NCBI GenBank assembly: GCA_910587715.1
Contig: CAJUMV010000022.1
Coordinates: 1-64,000, forward strand
Direction of reading: 5' to 3'
Length of the DNA: 64,000 bases
From: an uncultured Lachnospiraceae bacterium
GTDB taxonomy: Bacteria > Bacillota > Clostridia > Lachnospirales > Lachnospiraceae
A program made the position numbers and the translations under genes. The notes under the pieces were generated by a model. The model ran no database searches. It was not told the origin of the DNA and worked only from the letters and a program-made list of their open reading frames with translations. This document shows positions 32,443-40,669 of the stretch, in pieces (the stretch's first letter is position 1; each line of letters opens with the position of its first letter).

Positions 32443-32936
32443 TGGGTAAATTTCCGTATCTTAAGAGGTTCCGCATTTATACCGATAAGCCGCCGGAGGA
32501 GGTACACAGTCTCCTGCAGGGGGAAACGGCGACCTGGGGAATTGCACATTACCCTTTGGGAGACGGCGCGTTTGTGGGGGAGGTCGGCACATCGGATTTC
32601 AAGGTAGTGCCAAGACCTTCATGGTTCCACAGGACTTATTCCATGGCGGTGCTGGAAGGCAGCATAAGGACAGAGGGCGGGGAAACGGTGGTGGACGTGA
32701 AAATGCGTTTTCCGTGGTCGGTGTACCTGCTTTTTCCCTTATATTTTCTGATGGGAATGGGTTTTATGATTGCGGAAGGACCGTTTCCGCCGGTTATCGA
32801 TAAGCTGGCATTTGGTTTTATGTGCTTTGTGGAATTGTGTTTCTGGGTTTATGCAAGGAGTGGATTCTACTTTGCGACCAGAGGGGTAGAGGAAGAACTG
32901 GAAGAGCTGCTGGAGGGAGAGGCAGAAGATGACTGA
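32442..32936 (+). CDS. Small membrane protein, paralogue 2 of a tandem pair
   Basis: The 164-residue product (ATG 32442, one base shared with the previous TGA) mirrors paralogue 1: 'TDKPPEEVHSLLQGE' matches 'TEKTPEEVCHIMEE', 'SDFKVVPRPSWFHRTYS' matches 'SEFEVMPILPLGVRNS', and 'LEGSIRTEGGETVVDVKMRFPW' matches 'IVGDIRKQGNETAVEIHMRLSW'. Two helices follow, then 'ARSGFYFATRGVEEELEELL'. Family unknown. The frame is open further upstream but only in another frame of the first paralogue. Its end overlaps the AlkD-like gene by eight bases. Confidence 0.75.
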   Translation: MGKFPYLKRFRIYTDKPPEEVHSLLQGETATWGIAHYPLGDGAFVGEVGTSDFKVVPRPSWFHRTYSMAVLEGSIRTEGGETVVDVKMRFPWSVYLLFPLYFLMGMGFMIAEGPFPPVIDKLAFGFMCFVELCFWVYARSGFYFATRGVEEELEELLEGEAEDD

Positions 32937-33627
32937 ACGGATGATTTTTGACGAGATAAAAGAGGAATTGTTTTTACAGCAGGACACGGTTTACCGTGAT
33001 TTTCAGGCGAAGCTGATACCGACGATCGACAAAGAAACCGTGATTGGGGTGCGTACACCCGCGCTTCGGAAGATGGCGAAGCAGCTGGCAAAGAGGGAAG
33101 ATATCGGCGCGTTTTTAGAGGCGTTTCCCCATACATATTTTGAGGAAAACCAGCTTCACGCTTTTATTATAGCGGAGAGGAAGGATTTTGCACAGTGCAT
33201 GGAGGAGCTTTGCGCATTTCTGCCCTATGTGGATAACTGGGCGACCTGTGACCAGATGTCTCCAAAGGTATTTAAGAAATACAGGCGGGAACTGCTTCCT
33301 CATATCAGGGAGTGGCTTGTCTCCGATCAGACATACACAGTGCGGTTTGGTGTCGGGATGCTGATGGCGCATTTTCTGGACGAGGATTTTGATATGGCAT
33401 ATCCCGAGATGGTTTCAAAAATCCGCTCGGAGGAATACTATGTCAATATGATGATTGCCTGGTATTTTGCAACGGCGCTGGCGAAACAGTATGAGGCGGT
33501 TTTGCCTTATATTGAGGAAAAGAGATTGGAGACCTGGACGCACAATAAGGCGATTCAGAAAGCGGTGGAGAGTTATCGGATCACGCCGGAGCAGAAGGGG
33601 TATTTGAGGGGGTTAAAAAAGAGATGA
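32929..33627 (+). CDS. AlkD-like DNA alkylation repair protein
   Basis: The 232-residue all-helical protein matches the AlkD/DNA alkylation repair family: 'VIGVRTPALRKMAKQLAK', 'LPYVDNWATCDQMSPKVFKKY', 'RFGVGMLMAHFLDEDF', 'VNMMIAWYFATALAKQYE', 'IQKAVESYRITPEQKGYLRGLKK'. Related AlkD enzymes are HEAT-repeat glycosylases that remove bulky N3/N7 alkyl purines. Whether this group keeps glycosylase activity is not certain. It overlaps the preceding paralogue by eight bases and the following GNAT gene by four, so it lies in the same compact transcription unit. Confidence 0.88.
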   Translation: MTERMIFDEIKEELFLQQDTVYRDFQAKLIPTIDKETVIGVRTPALRKMAKQLAKREDIGAFLEAFPHTYFEENQLHAFIIAERKDFAQCMEELCAFLPYVDNWATCDQMSPKVFKKYRRELLPHIREWLVSDQTYTVRFGVGMLMAHFLDEDFDMAYPEMVSKIRSEEYYVNMMIAWYFATALAKQYEAVLPYIEEKRLETWTHNKAIQKAVESYRITPEQKGYLRGLKKR

Positions 33628-34427
33628 CAAACAAAGAAATCCTCCAAATTGCAATGAGACAGTCCGCTATGGACATTAACTGCAATGCGGAGGACTTTTT
33701 ATGCGAAGGTCCGGTCATTGTAAAATCCGGCGTGGGACCGAAAGCGAGGAAATATTATAAGGAGCCGATTGCCTGCAATCTGGTTTCCTACGGGAACAAT
33801 ATTGTGGCATCTGTGCGGGATGAATACAGGGAAATTGTCGAGGAATACCTTGGAAAGTTTGAATTTTACCATTGTTTTGAAACGCCGAATCTCCACTGGC
33901 TGAATGAGAGGATGCAGCCTCTTGGACAGAAGGTGTGTTTTATGGCGGAGTATTATCTTCCCGATGTGGAGACACGGCGCGCCCTGTCTTGCGGTTATGA
34001 GTTGCGGACTTTGGAACAGGCGGATTTCCGGGAGTTATATAAGCCGGAATGGGGCAACGCGCTCTGTGAGGACAGAAAGGAGTTGGACGTTCTGGGCATT
34101 GGCGCCTACGATGGTGGAAAGCTTGTAGGGCTGGCTGGATGCTCTGCTGACTGTGAAACCATGTGGCAGATTGGGGTGGATGTGCTGCCGGATTACAGGC
34201 GGCAGGGCATCGCGGCGGCGCTGACAAGCGGTCTTGCTTTGAAGATTCTGGAGAGGGGAAAAGTTCCCTTTTACTGCTCGGCATGGTCAAATATCCGTTC
34301 GGTGAGAAATGCGGTGAAGAGCGGCTTTATTCCCGCGTGGGTGGAGATGACGGTGAAGCCGGAAAGCGTGGTGGAGGAGCTGAACCGGGGAAATATTTGC
34401 AAACAAGTAAGACGAGAGAATGAGTGA
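33624..34427 (+). CDS. GNAT-family N-acetyltransferase
   Basis: The 267-residue protein has a nonconserved N-terminal half (DINCNAEDFLCEGPVIVKSG) and a C-terminal GNAT domain. 'MWQIGVDVLPDYRRQGIAAALTSGLALKILERG' carries the acetyl-CoA loop RRQGIAA near residue 190. 'PFYCSAWSNIRSVRNAVKSGFIPAW' provides the usual closing strand and 'N..S...A.K.GF' pattern. The substrate is unknown. The N-terminal half resembles other acetyltransferases from clostridia that have two GNAT-like halves. It overlaps the AlkD-like gene by four bases. Confidence 0.85.
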   Translation: MTNKEILQIAMRQSAMDINCNAEDFLCEGPVIVKSGVGPKARKYYKEPIACNLVSYGNNIVASVRDEYREIVEEYLGKFEFYHCFETPNLHWLNERMQPLGQKVCFMAEYYLPDVETRRALSCGYELRTLEQADFRELYKPEWGNALCEDRKELDVLGIGAYDGGKLVGLAGCSADCETMWQIGVDVLPDYRRQGIAAALTSGLALKILERGKVPFYCSAWSNIRSVRNAVKSGFIPAWVEMTVKPESVVEELNRGNICKQVRRENE

Positions 34428-34475
34428 AAGAGCCGAAAGAGGTCTGTGGACGGGAAAGAAGGGGAGGTTATTATT

Positions 34476-35936
34476 GTGCAAAAGAAGATGCGGAGAAACG
34501 GAAGGACAGCGGCAGGAATTTTTATCTGTGCGGGTACGCTGTTTTTTACAGCCTGCGGCGCGAGTGATAGCGCAGGACAGGATGGACAGACCGCGGAGAC
34601 GGAACAGGCGGAAACGGATCAATCGGGAATGACAGGGAACGATACGGAGGCGGCAAAGACGGAAACGCCGGAGAATACAGCGGAAGGGGAGACGGGCATA
34701 TCGAAGGAGGATGCAGAGTCTGCGGCAGATGGCGTACAGGACGGGAAGGTGAACGCGGAGACAGGGGAAAACGCGGCACCCGTCGAGATGTCAGAGGAAC
34801 TCTGTCAGGCGAAAACCAGGCATTATTACAGCGGTATCCTGTCACAGGTTATGGCGGCATGGCGGCTTCCCGACATGGAACTGGGCGTCGGAACTTCTGC
34901 GAATGATACGCTTGACGCCGAAGAGATGGCGAAGAACTGCTTTGCGGTGGCGGATGTGGATCAGGACGGCAGGGAGGAATTGCTGGTCAGATGGACGACG
35001 ACAAACACTGCGGGCAGTCTTGAGGTGGTGTATGACTATAACCCTGTCAGCGGGGAATTAAAAAATGAGTTTTGCGCGTACCCGGCGCTCACCTATTACG
35101 ACAACGGTGTGATTAAGGCGGAATGGTCGCACAATCAGGTGCCGCCTGCGGAGTTTTGGCCGTGTACGTTTTATCAATATGAGCCGGAGAGGAATTCCTA
35201 TGTGGAAATCGGTTCTCTGAGGGCATGGGATGACATCGGAGAAGAGTGGGATTTTCCAACGGAATGGGATGTGGACGGCGACGGAACTGTATATGAAATT
35301 GTAAAGGCAGGAGAAGAGTATTCCGGTTATGATTCTGGTTATGAGGAATTCAAATTTAATCAGGCGGATGTGGATGATTGGCTGGGCGGATTTATGGAGG
35401 GTGCGAAGGAGCTGTCAATCGAGTATTATCCTATGAAACACGAGTCTTTTGCGGATTTCACGCCCGCTTATTTAAAGATGGTGGCGCAGGAGGCTGGCAG
35501 AGAGCGGACGGATACGGCGTCCGATTTGGGACTGTTTATTCTGGGCGAAGACCGTTTTCTGGACGCGGCGCAGACGATGCTGTCGGAAAAGTACGGGGTG
35601 GAAATGGAGCAGCCGGACCCGGATTTTGAAGAGTGGACGGTTGGATTGAAGGATGGAAAAGAGCTGTTTTCCTTCGAGGCGCTGAATGGGGGTCATATCG
35701 GCTATAGAGATGAAAAGCTTGAGGATGTGACCATCTTCGGTATTTATCCGGGCATCAGCGTAGACGGCGCGTGGGAGAAATTGAAGGCTTACGGGTTTTA
35801 TGCATCCCCCTACCCGGAGGTGGAGAACTGCCTCATTACCGGGGAGGGCTTCGACAATATCAGCATCTGGTTTTCGGTGGAGGATGGACTGGTGACGGAT
35901 ATTGTGGTGGGACCTTACTGCGCGTTTGCGGGGTGA
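34476..35936 (+). CDS. Lipoprotein with acidic linker and Ca-binding-like motif, function unknown
   Basis: The product is 486 residues from GTG 34476, chosen because GGGGAGG lies eight bases upstream; an upstream GTG at 34446 is less well placed. The lipobox is 'TLFFTACG'. About 80 residues of Glu/Thr/Ala-rich linker follow. The main domain contains 'CFAVADVDQDGREELLVRW' and 'WDVDGDGTVYEI', which look like EF-hand or VCBS-type calcium loops. The end is 'ISIWFSVEDGLVTDIVVGPY'. The family is not recognised by name. It is probably a surface-exposed binding lipoprotein. It stands 48 bases after the GNAT gene. Confidence 0.72.
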   Translation: MQKKMRRNGRTAAGIFICAGTLFFTACGASDSAGQDGQTAETEQAETDQSGMTGNDTEAAKTETPENTAEGETGISKEDAESAADGVQDGKVNAETGENAAPVEMSEELCQAKTRHYYSGILSQVMAAWRLPDMELGVGTSANDTLDAEEMAKNCFAVADVDQDGREELLVRWTTTNTAGSLEVVYDYNPVSGELKNEFCAYPALTYYDNGVIKAEWSHNQVPPAEFWPCTFYQYEPERNSYVEIGSLRAWDDIGEEWDFPTEWDVDGDGTVYEIVKAGEEYSGYDSGYEEFKFNQADVDDWLGGFMEGAKELSIEYYPMKHESFADFTPAYLKMVAQEAGRERTDTASDLGLFILGEDRFLDAAQTMLSEKYGVEMEQPDPDFEEWTVGLKDGKELFSFEALNGGHIGYRDEKLEDVTIFGIYPGISVDGAWEKLKAYGFYASPYPEVENCLITGEGFDNISIWFSVEDGLVTDIVVGPYCAFAG

Positions 35937-36027
35937 GGGAAGGACCCGGTAAGTTCTTGTGGATACAAAAAAACGGCGATTATCTATAACAACGAAATGT
36001 ATATATAATTGATAGGAAAAGTATGTA

Positions 36028-36056
36028 TTGCGTACCCCGTTTTTTTCTGCTATACT
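36028..36056 (+). promoter_or_regulatory. Promoter of the PLP enzyme pair
   Basis: TTGCGT (36028-36033), a 17-base spacer and TATACT (36051-36056). The transcript would start about 28 bases before ATG 36091. Confidence 0.6.
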
Positions 36057-36090
36057 GATTCCAGTAAAGGGAAAGACGGAGGAAAAGGCA

Positions 36091-37251
36091 ATGGCAAAAG
36101 AAATAGGAACGAGATGCATTCATTTGGAGGAGGAAGGGCTGAACCACTACGGGGCGGTTAGTTTTCCCATCTACCAGACGGCGACCTTCGCGCATCCGGG
36201 AGTGGGGCAGAGTACGGGCTATGATTATAGCCGGGTGCAGAATCCCACGAGGGAGCAGCTGGAAAAGGTGGTGGCGTCGTTAGAAAACGGGATTGACGCG
36301 CTGGCGCTTTCTTCTGGAATGGCGGCAATCACGTTGATGATGGAGCTGTTTTCCCCGGGCGATCATCTGATTGTGGATGCGGATCTGTACGGAGGGAGCG
36401 TGCGCCTGTTTGAGCAGATTTCAAAGAAAAACGGTATTACCTTTACGAGCATCGACTGCTGCTGTGAAGAGATAGAGGGACATATCAGGGAAAACACGAA
36501 AGCGATTTACATAGAGACACCCACCAACCCGATGATGCATGTGACGGATATTGCGAAGACGGCGGAACTTGCGAAACGGCACGGTCTGCTTTTGCTTGTG
36601 GACAATACGTTTTTGTCACCTTATTTCCAGAATCCTCTCGCTCTGGGGGCGGATCTTGTGATTCACAGCGGCACCAAGTTTCTGGGCGGGCATAACGACA
36701 CGCTGGCGGGCTTTCTTGTGACCAACAGGGAAGAACTCAGCGAGCGGCTGCGCTTTCTGTATAAAACGACGGGAGCGGTTCTTTCTCCTTTCGACAGCTG
36801 GCTTATCCTGCGCGGAATCAAGACGCTGGGCGTGCGCATGGAGAGAGCGCAGGAAAATGCGCTGGCGATTGTAGAGTGGCTTAAAGGACAGCCCGGTGTT
36901 ACGGATGTGATTTATCCGGGGCTTGCGGAACATCCGGGGTATGAGGTGATGAAGCGGCAGGCGAGAGGTTTCGGCGCGATGCTGACCTTTCGGGTGGAAA
37001 GCAGGGAGTTTGCGCTTGCCATTCTGGAAAAGGTGAAGCTGATTCAATATGCAGAGAGTCTTGGCGGGGTGGAGACGCTGATTACCTATCCGACCACCCA
37101 GACCCATGCGGATGTGCCGAAGGAAATTCGGGAGAAAAACGGGATTACGGAGAGCACCCTGCGGATGTCGGTGGGAATCGAGGACGTGAAGGATTTGCTG
37201 GCGGATCTGGATGATGTTTTCCGAGAGATTCGGGCTGAGAAACAGAGTTGA
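36091..37251 (+). CDS. Cystathionine gamma-synthase/gamma-lyase family PLP enzyme
   Basis: The product is 386 residues from ATG 36091, behind ACGGAGGAAAAG. It belongs to the Cys/Met metabolism PLP family. 'YSRVQNPTREQLEKVVASLENG' is the signature start, 'SSGMAAITLMMEL' follows, and 'LLLVDNTFLSPYFQNPLALGADLVIHSGTKFLGGHND' contains the PLP lysine (SGTK). Members make or cleave cystathionine, or make O-acetylhomoserine-derived thiols; sequence alone does not separate these. The PatB-type lyase gene follows 73 bases downstream on the same strand, suggesting methionine or cysteine transsulfuration. Confidence 0.88.
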   Translation: MAKEIGTRCIHLEEEGLNHYGAVSFPIYQTATFAHPGVGQSTGYDYSRVQNPTREQLEKVVASLENGIDALALSSGMAAITLMMELFSPGDHLIVDADLYGGSVRLFEQISKKNGITFTSIDCCCEEIEGHIRENTKAIYIETPTNPMMHVTDIAKTAELAKRHGLLLLVDNTFLSPYFQNPLALGADLVIHSGTKFLGGHNDTLAGFLVTNREELSERLRFLYKTTGAVLSPFDSWLILRGIKTLGVRMERAQENALAIVEWLKGQPGVTDVIYPGLAEHPGYEVMKRQARGFGAMLTFRVESREFALAILEKVKLIQYAESLGGVETLITYPTTQTHADVPKEIREKNGITESTLRMSVGIEDVKDLLADLDDVFREIRAEKQS

Positions 37252-37324
37252 ACATGACTTTCGGGCGCTGACCTGTGTGAGCGACAGATGGAAAGGAATA
37301 AGTGCTGATGTGGAGGAACGAAAG

Positions 37325-38515
37325 ATGGCGGAGAGAAACTTAGACTTTGACAACGTGATAGAGAGAAGAAATACCCGGTCGTTAAAATACGATTTTGCGG
37401 CGGAGCGGGGGATGCCGGTGGATATCCTGCCGTTGTGGGTGGCGGATATGGATTTTCGGACTTCCTCCTACATAGAGGATGCGCTGGTCGAGCGGGTAAG
37501 GGAAGGTGTTTTCGGCTACAGCGAAGTGAAGACACCTTATTTTGAGATTGTGCGGGACTGGATGGTAAGGCGGCATGGATGGCAGCCGCAGGAAGAATGG
37601 CTTGTGAAAACGCCGGGCGTGGTGACGGCTCTTGCCATGGCGGTAAAGGCGTACACGGAGCCGGGGGATGCGGTGCTCATACAGCTTCCGGTTTATTATC
37701 CATTCGCGGAGGTGATTGAGGATAATGACAGGCATGTGGTCAGTAACACCCTGTATCGCGGCGAGGACAACCGCTATCATATTGATTTTGCGGATTTTGA
37801 GGAGAAGATTATCCAAAACGGGGTAAAACTGTTCCTTCTCTGCAATCCCCACAATCCGGTGGGGCGGGTCTGGACCAAGGAAGAGCTGATCAGGCTGGGC
37901 GATATCTGCGTGAAGCATGATGTGATTGTGGTAAGCGATGAAATCCATGAGGATTTTGTGTTTGAGGGAAAGCATCAGGTATTTGCGGGGCTGAAAAAGG
38001 AGTACGAGGAGCGCTGCATCGTCTGCACTTCCCCCAGCAAGACTTTTAATCTTGCAACGATGGTGTTGTCAAATATTTTTATTCCCAGCCGGGACTTGCG
38101 GAAACGTTTCCGAAAACAGCTTGACGCGGCGGGTATCAGCCAGCTTGGGGTGATGGGGCTGATTGCCTGCGAGACGGCTTACAGCAAGGGCGAGGAGTGG
38201 TATTTGGCAATGCTTGCGTATGTCCGCGGCAATATTGTCTTTGTGAAGAAATATGTAGCGGAAAACCTGCCCGGCGTGACGATGACAGAACATGAGGGAA
38301 CGTATCTGCTTTGGCTGGATTTTTCGGGGACAGGCTTGTCGGATGCGGAAATAGAGGATAGGATCGTGCATAAGGCAAAGCTGTGGCTGGACGGCGGTGC
38401 GATGTTCGGGGAGAGTGGAAGAGGGTTTCAGAGAATTAATGCGGCTTGTCCGCGAAGCATACTGGAAGAAGCGATGGGGAGATTGAAGAGGGAGTTTGTG
38501 GAAATATGCGGATAG
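37325..38515 (+). CDS. PatB/MalY-type PLP aminotransferase-fold C-S lyase
   Basis: The product is 396 residues from ATG 37325, behind GTGGAGGAACG. It follows the MalY/PatB pattern: 'LPLWVADMDFRTSSYIEDAL', 'FGYSEVKTPYFEIVRDWM', 'LCNPHNPVGRVWTKEEL', 'VVSDEIHEDFVFEG', and the PLP lysine in 'TSPSKTFNLA'. These enzymes cleave cystathionine and similar C-S bonds to homocysteine, pyruvate and ammonia. Paired with the upstream gene it would convert cysteine to homocysteine. The protein is cytosolic. Confidence 0.9.
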   Translation: MAERNLDFDNVIERRNTRSLKYDFAAERGMPVDILPLWVADMDFRTSSYIEDALVERVREGVFGYSEVKTPYFEIVRDWMVRRHGWQPQEEWLVKTPGVVTALAMAVKAYTEPGDAVLIQLPVYYPFAEVIEDNDRHVVSNTLYRGEDNRYHIDFADFEEKIIQNGVKLFLLCNPHNPVGRVWTKEELIRLGDICVKHDVIVVSDEIHEDFVFEGKHQVFAGLKKEYEERCIVCTSPSKTFNLATMVLSNIFIPSRDLRKRFRKQLDAAGISQLGVMGLIACETAYSKGEEWYLAMLAYVRGNIVFVKKYVAENLPGVTMTEHEGTYLLWLDFSGTGLSDAEIEDRIVHKAKLWLDGGAMFGESGRGFQRINAACPRSILEEAMGRLKREFVEICG

Positions 38516-38525
38516 TAGAACAGTC

Positions 38526-38555
38526 TTGACAAGAGGGAACCGGAATTTTTATAAT
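38526..38555 (+). promoter_or_regulatory. Near-consensus sigma-A promoter of the dCACHE chemoreceptor
   Basis: TTGACA (38526-38531), an 18-base spacer and TATAAT (38550-38555). The 5' leader would be only about 14 bases, enough for the GAGGGGGTG ribosome site. Confidence 0.75.
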
Positions 38556-38575
38556 GGGAACGAGGGGGTGTTGTC

Positions 38576-40549
38576 ATGAAAAGCATACGAACAAAAATCA
38601 GCTTGTGTCTCATTTTAACGGTTCTGGTCAGTCTGGTTGCATCAGGCGCTTCCAGCATTGCGCTAAACTATAACAGCACCATGGCGACGGTGGAGCAGAT
38701 GATGAGCGAGACTGCGGTTCTGGCGGCGGGACGTGCCCAGCAGGAGCTGGCGTCTTACAAGAATGTCGTCATAGAGGTCGGGTGCATTCCGCAGCTTTCC
38801 GACCCGAATGTATCCGTGGAGGAAAAGCAGACGATCATCGATGAGCGTGCCCAAATGCACGGTTTCCAGAGGGGAAATATCATTGCCGCGAACGGTATCA
38901 GCATTTTTGACGGGAAAGACTATTCCGATCGCGAGTATGTGCGTCAGGCGCTTCAGGGAAATGTGTTTGTATCGGAGCCGCTGATCAGTAAGATTACGGG
39001 GAAGCTGTCCATCATGGTGGCGGCGCCGCTCTACACGGAAGAATCCTATGGGAGGTCTATTGTGGGCGTGGTTTATTTCGTGCCGCAGGAGACGTTTTTG
39101 AATGACATTGTGACAGCCATTCAGATTGGTGAGAACAGCAGGGCATACATGATTAATAAGACAGGCGATACCATCGCGGATATTACGCTTGAGACGATTA
39201 CTGTCCAAAATATCGAGGCGGAGGCGCAGAGTGCTCCGTCGCTGCAGGAGCTGGCGGCGATCCATAGCGAGATGCGTCAGGGGAAAAACGGATTTGGCAC
39301 CTATATGAGTGACGGGCATCCAATGTTTGCGGCGTATGCACCCGTGCCGGATACGGATGGATGGAGTATTGCGGTGACGGCTCCGCAGGTCAATTATCTG
39401 GCTTCCACGCGGGACGCTATCATAATTAACCTTGTGGTGATTGGGATTGCCATATTTGTTTCCATTGTGATTGCGCTGGCGCTGGCGCTCAATATCGGCA
39501 GACCTATGAAAGCGTGCGTCAATCGGATGAAGCTTTTGGTGGAAGGGGATTTGGAGACGCCGATGCCCCGGATTACCAACAAAGATGAGACGGGTGTACT
39601 CGCCCGTTCTACCGCGTCTTTGGTGGAAGGGCTGAGTCTTGTCATTAAGGATATCGATTTTCTGTTAAATGAGATGGCGAATCAGAATATGGACATCCAC
39701 ACCGCCCATGAGGAGGTGTATGTGGGGAGCTTTCGGAATATTCTGCTTTCCATGCGGAATTTAAAGATGTCACTCAGCGATGCCATGCGGCAGGTCAACC
39801 ATTCCGCGAGTGAGGTGTCGGAGGCAAGTAACCAGCTGTCGGCAAGCGCCCAGTCGCTCAGTCAGGGCACTACGGAGCAGGCAAGTTCGGTGGAGGAGCT
39901 TGCGTCGCGGATTAGCGTGATTTCCGAACAGGTGACAAACACGGCAAACGGTGCGCTGGATGTCCGTGCCCAGACGCGCAAGACCGGCGAGGAAGTGCTT
40001 GTGTGTAACCAGAAGATGCAGAGTCTGGTAGAAGCGATGGAACGGATTGAGGCAAGCTCCGAGGAGATTGAAAAGATTCTCAAGACCATAGACGACATCG
40101 CCTTCCAGACGAATATTCTGGCACTGAACGCGGCAGTGGAGGCGGCGAGAGCAGGAGCCGCCGGCAAGGGATTTGCCGTTGTGGCGGAGGAGGTCCGCAA
40201 TTTGGCAGGAAAATCCGCGCAGGCAGCGAAGAACACTTCGGATTTGATTGGTAATTCCACGGAAGCGGTACATATCGGTACGGAGATTGCCCAGAATACG
40301 GCGGAGGTTCTGCTTGGCGTTGTAAACAGCATACAGGCGGTGGTGGAGTCTATCGACCATATTGCTACAGTATCGGGCGAACAGTCAGAAGAGGTGGGAC
40401 AAGTTTCCGAGGGCATCAACCAGATATCGATCGTAGTGCAGAACAATAGCGCTACCGCCGAGGAGAGCGCGGCGGCGAGCGAGGAGCTTTCTGCGGAGGC
40501 GACGTGTCTGAAAGAGCTGGTGGATCAGTTTACGCTGGCGGCGGAATAA
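38576..40549 (+). CDS. Methyl-accepting chemotaxis protein with extracellular CACHE sensor
   Basis: The 657-residue protein has an N-terminal membrane helix (about 8-28). An extracellular double CACHE-type domain spans about 35-280 ('GISIFDGKDYSDREYVRQALQGN', 'SIMVAAPLYTE', 'RSIVGVVYFVPQETF', 'AYMINKTGDTIA'). A second helix (about 283-305) and HAMP follow. The signalling domain's tip is 'TNILALNAAVEAARAGAAGKGFAVVAEEVRNLAGKSAQAAKNT'. It senses a small molecule outside the cell and acts through CheA/CheW. The last residues lack a pentapeptide CheR-tether. It is monocistronic, with its own promoter and a terminator after the stop. Confidence 0.92.
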   Translation: MKSIRTKISLCLILTVLVSLVASGASSIALNYNSTMATVEQMMSETAVLAAGRAQQELASYKNVVIEVGCIPQLSDPNVSVEEKQTIIDERAQMHGFQRGNIIAANGISIFDGKDYSDREYVRQALQGNVFVSEPLISKITGKLSIMVAAPLYTEESYGRSIVGVVYFVPQETFLNDIVTAIQIGENSRAYMINKTGDTIADITLETITVQNIEAEAQSAPSLQELAAIHSEMRQGKNGFGTYMSDGHPMFAAYAPVPDTDGWSIAVTAPQVNYLASTRDAIIINLVVIGIAIFVSIVIALALALNIGRPMKACVNRMKLLVEGDLETPMPRITNKDETGVLARSTASLVEGLSLVIKDIDFLLNEMANQNMDIHTAHEEVYVGSFRNILLSMRNLKMSLSDAMRQVNHSASEVSEASNQLSASAQSLSQGTTEQASSVEELASRISVISEQVTNTANGALDVRAQTRKTGEEVLVCNQKMQSLVEAMERIEASSEEIEKILKTIDDIAFQTNILALNAAVEAARAGAAGKGFAVVAEEVRNLAGKSAQAAKNTSDLIGNSTEAVHIGTEIAQNTAEVLLGVVNSIQAVVESIDHIATVSGEQSEEVGQVSEGINQISIVVQNNSATAEESAAASEELSAEATCLKELVDQFTLAAE

Positions 40550-40567
40550 AATGGGGATTATGCGGGG

Positions 40568-40608
40568 AAAGAGACTGTCTGGCGGCGGTCTCTTTCTTCT
40601 TGCTTTTT
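40568..40608 (+). terminator. Intrinsic terminator of the chemoreceptor gene
   Basis: AAAGAGAC (40568-40575) pairs with GTCTCTTT (40588-40595), followed by CTTCTTGCTTTTTT. Confidence 0.75.
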
Positions 40609-40615
40609 TGGGTGG

Positions 40616-40654
40616 TTTCGGCTAATATTTAATTAGAGTATAAATTAGCCGAAA
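40616..40654. promoter_or_regulatory. 11-bp perfect inverted repeat before the DUF4143 ATPase gene
   Basis: TTTCGGCTAAT (40616-40626) and ATTAGCCGAAA (40644-40654) flank a 17-base AT-rich centre that includes an extra ATTAG (40632-40636 region) and TATAAA-like sequence. It ends 15 bases before ATG 40670, so it overlaps where a promoter -10 and transcription start would be. It may be an operator or an mRNA 5' hairpin. Confidence 0.6.
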
Positions 40655-40669
40655 AAGGGATGGCATGAT

